Positions 58,724-64,000 of a stretch of 64,000 bases of DNA are shown in pieces (positions within the stretch are counted from its first letter, which is position 1; every line of letters begins with the position of its first letter). Both the position numbers and the translations under genes were made by a program. This DNA is from Sporolactobacillus terrae DSM 11697 (GTDB taxonomy: Bacteria; Bacillota; Bacilli; Bacillales; Sporolactobacillaceae), in contig NZ_JFZC01000038.1 of NCBI RefSeq assembly GCF_000648615.1, positions 62,001 to 126,000 on the forward strand, in the 5' to 3' direction. The notes under the pieces were generated by a model, which saw only the letters and a program-made list of their open reading frames with translations, searched no databases and was not told the DNA's origin.

Positions 58724-59362
58724 GTGAGAAAACCCGTGAGCGTCGATCAATATATTGAAAAAATAAAACCTGTTATAAGAAGAAACAAATTCAGCCAATT
58801 AAAAATAGACGATATCGCAAAATATATGGATATTAGCAAAGTGACACTTTATAAGCATTTTTCATCCAAAGATGAAATCATTCAACGGGTTGTCATGTAT
58901 TATATTAATTACTTGCAAGGGGCTGATACCTTTGTAAAAGATGATTCCGTCTCTTATGTTGAACGCTTTCAAATGACGTTTTTGCAATCGTTGATATGTG
59001 TAGCTTTTATATCTGATTTGTTCTTAAATGATCTCAAAGAATTTTACCCGCACCATTTTGAGGATCTTGCAGCTGCGCAACAAAGTCGAATTAAAAATTT
59101 ACAAACCTTTTTTGAATCCGGAATGAAGCAGAAGATATTCAACAAATTGAATGCGGTGTTGTTCATGGTTCAAGACGACGCTGTGTTGCGGCGTTTCATG
59201 GAACCCTCATTTTCAATTCAGTATGATGTTACCTTGAAACAAGCGATTATGGATTTTTATAAAATGAAAGAATATCAATTGCTTAAGCCTGAACATTTAG
59301 ATACCGTAGATGATTCCGTTATTGAAAAAGAGGTTTCTAAAGTTTTACAAACCATTTCATAA
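58724..59362 (+). CDS. TetR-family regulator
   Basis: A 212-residue regulator with the helix-turn-helix at about residues 20-60 (KLKIDDIAKYMDISKVTLYK-like: LKIDDIAKYMDISKVTLYKH). The C-terminal domain is helical and lacks known ligand signatures. GTG start with GGAGGTTT upstream. It is AT-rich and divergent from the GC-rich SDR gene; the palindrome between them suggests autoregulation and control of the SDR gene. Confidence 0.88.
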   Translation: MRKPVSVDQYIEKIKPVIRRNKFSQLKIDDIAKYMDISKVTLYKHFSSKDEIIQRVVMYYINYLQGADTFVKDDSVSYVERFQMTFLQSLICVAFISDLFLNDLKEFYPHHFEDLAAAQQSRIKNLQTFFESGMKQKIFNKLNAVLFMVQDDAVLRRFMEPSFSIQYDVTLKQAIMDFYKMKEYQLLKPEHLDTVDDSVIEKEVSKVLQTIS

Positions 59363-59398
59363 TCCTGTTCGTACCCGTAGTATGTCTTCAGCAATAGG

Positions 59399-59432
59399 GC
59401 GCAATTCTGCAATAAGAATTGCGCTCTTTCTT
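59399..59432 (+). terminator. Terminator of the TetR gene
   Basis: GCGCAATTC pairs perfectly with GAATTGCGC, followed by TCTTTCTTC. Confidence 0.8.
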
Positions 59433-59624
59433 CATGATTTTTGGGAGATCTGAAGCGGCAATTGCTAAAAAGCTTTCGATTCCATTCGCAGGGTCGCAAA
59501 TGGCAAAGGACCGAGTCCAACCCCTGCTAAAAACAATGGGCGGACACGGTCTCTTCGCCTGTCGCCCCATCGATCGCCACCAGTGGATGGAAGCCGATGG
59601 TGCCGTAACCGATCTCAGAGCAAA

Positions 59625-59738
59625 TTGCAAAAAAAGCTTGGCGGCGGTATCACGGTAAAAAGTAGACCAGGGGAAGGCAGCACGTTCACGCTCCGCCTGC
59701 CTGTTCAATTTATTGCTGATCAGATGAGCAAGCAATAA
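59625..59738 (+). pseudogene. Histidine kinase C-terminal fragment
   Basis: The frame LQKKLGGGITVKSRPGEGST followed by FTLRLPVQ and a stop is the G2-box end of a HATPase_c domain. The rest of the kinase is absent upstream; 59434-59620 contains only unrecognisable sequence. A gene remnant. Confidence 0.6.
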
Positions 59739-59841
59739 ATGAATGTGTGGAAACACTGAGTAACGAACACGGGCTGTTTCATGACTTTGTTTTATTGAAA
59801 GGTAACAAAACATTATTGAAATACAATAAAAATACGCCTAT

Positions 59842-60040
59842 GTGGCAATCCGGGTGACGCTCGATGTCATGATGGCAAAAAGAAAGATGAGTGTGACCGA
59901 ACTGTTCGAACGGGTAGGTATTTATAATGGCGAATAGATCAATTTTGAAAAATGGAAAAGCCAGAGCAATCTAGTTTGACACGCTGAACAAAATATGCCG
60001 GGCAGCCGGGGATATTCTTGAGTTTACGGATGAAACCTGA
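59842..60040 (+). pseudogene. Frameshifted XRE-family (YozG-like) regulator
   Basis: GTG 59842 starts VAIRVTLDVMMAKRKMSVTE and LFERVG; after a frameshift the text continues IMANRSILKNGKARAI, and after a stop FDTLNKICRAAGDILEFTDE. Together these make a complete Cro/CI-type small regulator of the YozG kind, broken by at least one frameshift and one stop. Its usual partner, a DUF2975 membrane protein, is not present. Confidence 0.75.
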
Positions 60041-60177
60041 AACCTGACTTTTTCCTGAAAACCCGAAGTCAAAGTCTTGGTTGAGCCAAATGACATCGAT
60101 AAGTGAGATCGTTTCGAACACGTTTTTGTCTACATGAAAACAGCTGATGATTTTGACAAATATACGCGTACAAAAAA

Positions 60178-60209
60178 GAGGAGAAAAAGTCATGTAACTT
60201 TTCCTCCTC
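60178..60209 (-). terminator. Terminator of the SHOCT gene
   Basis: GAGGAG-A-AAAAGT pairs with ACTTTT-C-CTCCTC; on the minus strand a TTTTTTG run follows. Confidence 0.8.
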
Positions 60210-60235
60210 AACATATATTTAGGCGAATCTCATTA

Positions 60236-60475
60236 TCAGTCATGTAAAATCTTTTTCATTTTTTTGTACTCATCTTCCGTGATCTCGCCTCGGGCAAAGC
60301 GTTCTTTTAAAATCGATTCGGCATGATCGCTGGTGTTCGAATGGTGATTTGAATTTTTGATTAAGGAAATCACCAGATAAATTACGACAATAAAGAGTGC
60401 GAGTTGTAAAAGCCACCCGATGAACCCCATACCTATTCCGAATCCACCCATCATACCGTTATTCCATCCCATCAT
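60236..60475 (-). CDS. Small SHOCT-domain membrane protein
   Basis: About 79 residues: a Gly/Met-rich start (MMGWNNGMMGGFGIGMG), one membrane segment (WLLQLALFIVVIYLVISLI) and a C-terminal SHOCT motif (ILKERFARGEITEDEYKKMK). The ATG at 60475 follows AAGGTGTGG. The Met-rich N-terminus is common in copper-associated SHOCT proteins, which fits the copper-oxidase lipoprotein upstream in the same direction, 34 bases away. Confidence 0.85.
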   Translation of the reverse strand: MMGWNNGMMGGFGIGMGFIGWLLQLALFIVVIYLVISLIKNSNHHSNTSDHAESILKERFARGEITEDEYKKMKKILHD

Positions 60476-60536
60476 ATCTACCACACCTTTCTTCTTTATC
60501 ATTTAATGGAAGAACCTGCTTTTTCATTTAAAGGCT

Positions 60537-62150
60537 TTAATCTGATTTATTATCGTTTGAGGGATCTGTTACATCGTTCGAATGATCATCGGTATAATTG
60601 ACTTCTGTCACCATACCGGCCGATGCATGATGAAGATCATGGCAGTGAAACAGCCAGTTTCCGGGGTTATCTGCCAGAAAGGCGACTTCATCGGTTTCTC
60701 CTGGTTTCACATTTAACGTATCTTTATAAATCGGTGAACCGGTTACTGGTTTGCCATTTTTACTTAGTACTTGGAAGAAGTGACCATGCAGGTGCATCGG
60801 ATGATTGTTCATAGGATCACGATTGACCAGTTTAACCTTTACACGATCCCCCCTTCTGACCTTAATCGGATCGAAATTCGGGAAGGTCTTCCCGTTAATG
60901 GTATAGATCATCCCATTGTTGTCCATGCCAGCGTTCAAATCCATCGTGTAGTTCACATCGTACTTCTGGTTCAAAGTAAACGTCGGTTTTGCGTTCGCCC
61001 CGTATTGATCGAAGTTGATTGCCGGCAGAGACGAGTCGGGATTAGGCCGATCGGTTGTTGTCTTGCTCCCCGCATAGTCAATAACGGTTTTCATGCCGTC
61101 CGCAGCCTTTGTGGTTCCTTGATCTTCAATGTACCATTTCCCCGGATTGTCGGCAATAAAGGAAACATCATAGCGTTCACCAGGTGCAACAGGAATGACC
61201 TGATTCTTGACAGCCTGAGGATTGTTAATCGGCTGACCGTCGGTGGCGATGACTCTGATGCTATGGCCATGGATATGAATATCATGCGGGAGATAGCCTG
61301 CATTAATGAAGCGAAGCCGGACATTATCCCCTTTTTTAACGTCCAGTGGTTTCACGGAGTGACCGCTTTTTCCATTAATCGTATACAGGTCATACATGCT
61401 CATATTATTTTTCATCATGTTTCCGGACATGTCTATGTTCCCCATATCCATCCTATCACGGTCATGATCCGAATCGTTCCTATTCATGCCGGGCATATGA
61501 TTCATTCCTCCGGAGTCTTTGTTTTCTTTTTGGCTGTTTCCCTGAGTCATAGACGCGATTTGACGGTTAATCTGACGTTTATCGGTCACCCATTCATCCA
61601 GCATCAACGTGTAATCCCTGTCATACTTTTCTTCGGGCTCTTCGACAACAAAAGCGCCATATAATCCCCGATCCACCTGATTCACTGAGTCCTGGTGTGA
61701 ATGATACCAGTAGGTTCCTGCTTTGTCGGCGACGAACGAATAGGTAAAATTCTTTCCTGGTGCAACGGCATCCTGCGTCACACCTGGTACGCCGTCCATT
61801 TTATTTGGGACTGGATAACCGTGCCAGTGTATGGAAACAGGTGAGGGGAGCTCATTTTTAAGCGTGACACGCACTTTCTCGCCTTTTTTCACGCGAATTT
61901 CCGGTCCGGGAGCCGATCCATTAAACGTCCAGACCGGAACGGTGACGCCACTGCTTAACTTTTGTGTCCCCTTTTTGGCAACGAGCGTAATATTTGGTCC
62001 CTTTATTATTTGAGGTGATTGTGATGTCGCGAATTCACTGCCCGCTTCCTGCTGGTCAATCGCTTTATTGCTGTTCTCTGTATTCGCCGAACACGCCGTG
62101 ATAAGCAGTAATGCGAAACCAGCGACCGCAACGAAAAGCAACTTATTCAT
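60537..62150 (-). CDS. Multicopper oxidase lipoprotein
   Basis: A 537-residue lipoprotein with lipobox LITAC (Cys20). Copper sites: SIHWHGYPV, TYWYHSHQD, NHPMHLHGHFF and LFHCHDLHHASAGM. A Met/His/Asp-rich insert (about residues 215-250; MNHMPGMNRNDSDHDRDRMD) is typical of cuprous oxidases. It should oxidise Cu(I) or metal ions at the outer face of the membrane. It is upstream of the SHOCT gene on the same strand. Unlike CotA it is exported. Confidence 0.93.
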   Translation of the reverse strand: MNKLLFVAVAGFALLLITACSANTENSNKAIDQQEAGSEFATSQSPQIIKGPNITLVAKKGTQKLSSGVTVPVWTFNGSAPGPEIRVKKGEKVRVTLKNELPSPVSIHWHGYPVPNKMDGVPGVTQDAVAPGKNFTYSFVADKAGTYWYHSHQDSVNQVDRGLYGAFVVEEPEEKYDRDYTLMLDEWVTDKRQINRQIASMTQGNSQKENKDSGGMNHMPGMNRNDSDHDRDRMDMGNIDMSGNMMKNNMSMYDLYTINGKSGHSVKPLDVKKGDNVRLRFINAGYLPHDIHIHGHSIRVIATDGQPINNPQAVKNQVIPVAPGERYDVSFIADNPGKWYIEDQGTTKAADGMKTVIDYAGSKTTTDRPNPDSSLPAINFDQYGANAKPTFTLNQKYDVNYTMDLNAGMDNNGMIYTINGKTFPNFDPIKVRRGDRVKVKLVNRDPMNNHPMHLHGHFFQVLSKNGKPVTGSPIYKDTLNVKPGETDEVAFLADNPGNWLFHCHDLHHASAGMVTEVNYTDDHSNDVTDPSNDNKSD

Positions 62151-62434
62151 GAGTGATAACTCCTTATCTGGTTTCCATCAGTGTAGCGTATAAATGTGGG
62201 GAAACTGTGAGGATTGAAGAGAAATTGAATAAAAGTATAAGCATATGAAAGCGCAACCGATACCGAGTTTTACTCACGTTAACCCGGTACTGTTTTCTCT
62301 AAACGACTTGAAGCATTTTCAATATAAGGTATACTAATAGCAAGCACGATCATTTGTTCTCATTTGTTCTCTTCTCGATTCGCTTCACACATTCCTCTCG
62401 AATGACCGAAACATACCTCGCAAGGAGGCTTCCT

Positions 62435-63343
62435 ATGTCTATAGACCACGATCGACGCTTTAAAGTCCTGCTTCACGAGTTTTTTGATGAATTTCTCGAA
62501 GCATTCTTCCCGAAAATTTACCAGGCACTCGATCTTTCCGAGAAAAAATTCCTTTCCGAGGAACTGTTTGCGGATATGGTCGAAGGCGACAAAAAACGGG
62601 CAGATGTTATCGCAGAAACGAAGCTGAAATCAAAAAAGGATGTCATCCTGATTGTCCATCTTGAAGCACAGAATTATTACCAAGATGATTTTTCCGAACG
62701 GATGTATATCTATTACAGCATGATCTATCTGAAATTTCGAAAACCTGTTTTACCAATCGCCATTTTTAGTTATGATGGAGTTAGAGATGAACCGGATGAA
62801 TTTGTGATAAAAGTGCCGCATCTAATGGTTGTTAGCACGTTCCATTTTTTAAAACTCGAACTTTCTAGAATGAGCTGGCGAAAATTTATGAACAGCAATA
62901 ATCCTGCCGCCGCCGCGCTGATGAGCAAGATGAACTACTCGAAAAAGGAACGTGTACAGGTACGACTTGCTTTTATCAGGCAAATGATCACAATGCATCT
63001 TGGAGAAGCACGTGAAAGCATGATCAATGGATTTTTCGAGACCTATCTTCAATTAGAAAAGGAAGAGGTGGATCAATTGATGGATCAAGCAAAAAAGCTT
63101 CCGGAAGAAATTCGCGAAGAAGTGCTCAAGTGGCCCAATTCCTTTTATGACCGCGGAAAGAAAGAGGGAATTGAACAGGGAATTGAGCAGGGAATTGAAC
63201 AAGGAATTGAACAAGGAGAACGAAAAGCAAAGGAACAATTTGCCCGAAAACTGTTGCAAAAAGGAATGCGTCATGCTGAAATCAGCGAACTAACCGGATT
63301 GAGCGATAAAGAGATCATTAAGTTGGAGGATCACAATGGGTAA
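62435..63343 (+). CDS. Rpn/PD-(D/E)XK nuclease-like (PDDEXK_2) protein with GIEQ repeats
   Basis: About 302 residues. The N-terminal half has the Rpn pattern: DHDRRFKVLLHEFFDEFLEA, KKRADVIAETK and ILIVHLEAQ (Glu/Gln of the nuclease core), YYSMIYLKFRKPVLPIAIFS. The C-terminal half is helical with four exact GIEQ repeats (63167-63214, 12 bp each) before a helix-turn-helix-like tail (MRHAEISELTGLSDKEII). Rpn proteins promote recombination through DNA cleavage. ATG 62435 is chosen after AAGGAGG. Confidence 0.88.
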   Translation: MSIDHDRRFKVLLHEFFDEFLEAFFPKIYQALDLSEKKFLSEELFADMVEGDKKRADVIAETKLKSKKDVILIVHLEAQNYYQDDFSERMYIYYSMIYLKFRKPVLPIAIFSYDGVRDEPDEFVIKVPHLMVVSTFHFLKLELSRMSWRKFMNSNNPAAAALMSKMNYSKKERVQVRLAFIRQMITMHLGEARESMINGFFETYLQLEKEEVDQLMDQAKKLPEEIREEVLKWPNSFYDRGKKEGIEQGIEQGIEQGIEQGERKAKEQFARKLLQKGMRHAEISELTGLSDKEIIKLEDHNG

Positions 63344-63739
63344 AATGAGCTGAATTATAGTGTTCCCCCAATGAATGACCGCCTACCCTATTTGCTCGTA
63401 CAGGTAAAGATGAATTCCTTTGTTAACCACATGTTCTAGCTAGTCGCCGGAGTGGATCATGAATAGTTCAGGTTACTGTAAGGAAGGTATGGACAAAATT
63501 TCTATCCGGAAAATTTTAGAGAGCAGCACTTTATAGTCAAGAGCTTCTAAACCAAAAGAAACATTTCCAATTTAATAAGCATCCTTTTCTTGTTGGCTTT
63601 TGTTACGTGTGAAAATTATCGTGTCAAATGTAGGTCATTTGCTTTAAGGTACTTGTGCGTGCTATAAGTGTTAAGAAAGTAATTTTGGGGATGGCGATTT
63701 TGGTCAGGCATCCCATAATGTGAGGATTTGAATGTAACG
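63344..63739. other. Intergenic stretch, nothing recognised
   Basis: Neither strand shows a supported gene, a clear terminator or a known RNA. Sequence is AT-rich and may contain decayed DNA. Confidence 0.4.
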
Positions 63740-64000
63740 ATGATCGATAATTTTTGGCATGATTTGCCGCGGCCTTTTTTTGTACTGGCACCAATGGAAG
63801 AAGTAACGGATGTTGTTTTTCGTCATGTCGTGCGTGCGGCAGCCATACCTGATGTGTTTTTTACCGAGTTTACAAATACGGAGAGCTATTGTCACCCAGA
63901 GGGAATCCAAAGTGTGCGTGGGCGTTTGACGTTTACAGAGGATGAACAACCGATAGTTGCCCAAATATGGGGGGATAAACCTGAACACTTTCGGCGGATG
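63740..64000 (+). CDS. tRNA-dihydrouridine synthase (Dus), 3' end outside window
   Basis: An 87-codon open frame running off the right edge. [39 protein letters not shown] and [13 protein letters not shown] fit the N-terminal TIM-barrel and FMN-binding start of Dus enzymes, which reduce uridine to dihydrouridine in tRNA D-loops. ATG 63740 is used; TTG 63728 in frame is possible. Start site spacing from GAGGA is not ideal. Confidence 0.85.
   Translation, partial: MIDNFWHDLPRPFFVLAPMEEVTDVVFRHVVRAAAIPDVFFTEFTNTESYCHPEGIQSVRGRLTFTEDEQPIVAQIWGDKPEHFRRM

Overview
The window looks like chromosome of a mid-GC, endospore-forming, lactic-acid-producing member of the Bacillales, most like Sporolactobacillus. 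The clues are a Bacillus-type order of housekeeping genes (pbuG, yebG, the whole pur operon, yerC, pcrA, ligA, camS, gatCAB, dgkB, rlmCD), spore genes (tlp, cotA), and both a D-lactate-type and an L-lactate-type dehydrogenase. The genus is an inference from gene content. No rRNA, tRNA or CRISPR array was seen.

Layout. 1-13 kb: a papain-like hydrolase cut by the window edge, bioY-bioB under a BirA operator, tlp, an ABC exporter with its own TetR and two operators, ldhD, an ArsR-like regulator with an MFS exporter sharing a 9-6-9 operator, and two cell-envelope proteins. 11.5-27.2 kb: purine block. pbuG and purE both have PurR box pairs; purE also has a guanine-type riboswitch with terminator; the purEKBCSQLFMNHD genes mostly overlap or nearly touch. 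27.2-36.4 kb: accessory region with intergenic repeats, a carboxymuconolactone decarboxylase remnant, an AraC/GyrI regulator, a PadR-DUF1048-DUF1048-ABC operon, three GNAT genes plus a P-loop kinase, an L-2-hydroxyacid dehydrogenase and a HAD phosphatase. 36.7-52 kb: DNA repair and translation core (yerC, pcrA, ligA, camS, Lrp/LysE pair, gatCAB, dgkB), an MFS exporter preceded by an eight-codon leader peptide and attenuator, and rlmCD.

52-64 kb: a patchwork with AT-rich parts. Behind rlmCD lie a small protein, a retropepsin-like protease, a structured element with inverted ends and a diverged C-terminal copy of rlmCD. Then come cotA, a stress-type SDR, several broken genes, a GC-rich SDR with an AT-rich divergent TetR, a SHOCT protein, a copper-oxidase lipoprotein, an Rpn-like nuclease with GIEQ repeats, and the start of a dus gene at the right edge.

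Observations most worth following: the leader-peptide/attenuator control of the MFS gene at 50.1 kb, the hybrid rlmCD locus, the repeated terminator-ended intergenic element at 0.6 and 27.5 kb, the 21-bp tandem arrays, and the pbuG leader that has a terminator but no aptamer that I recognise.
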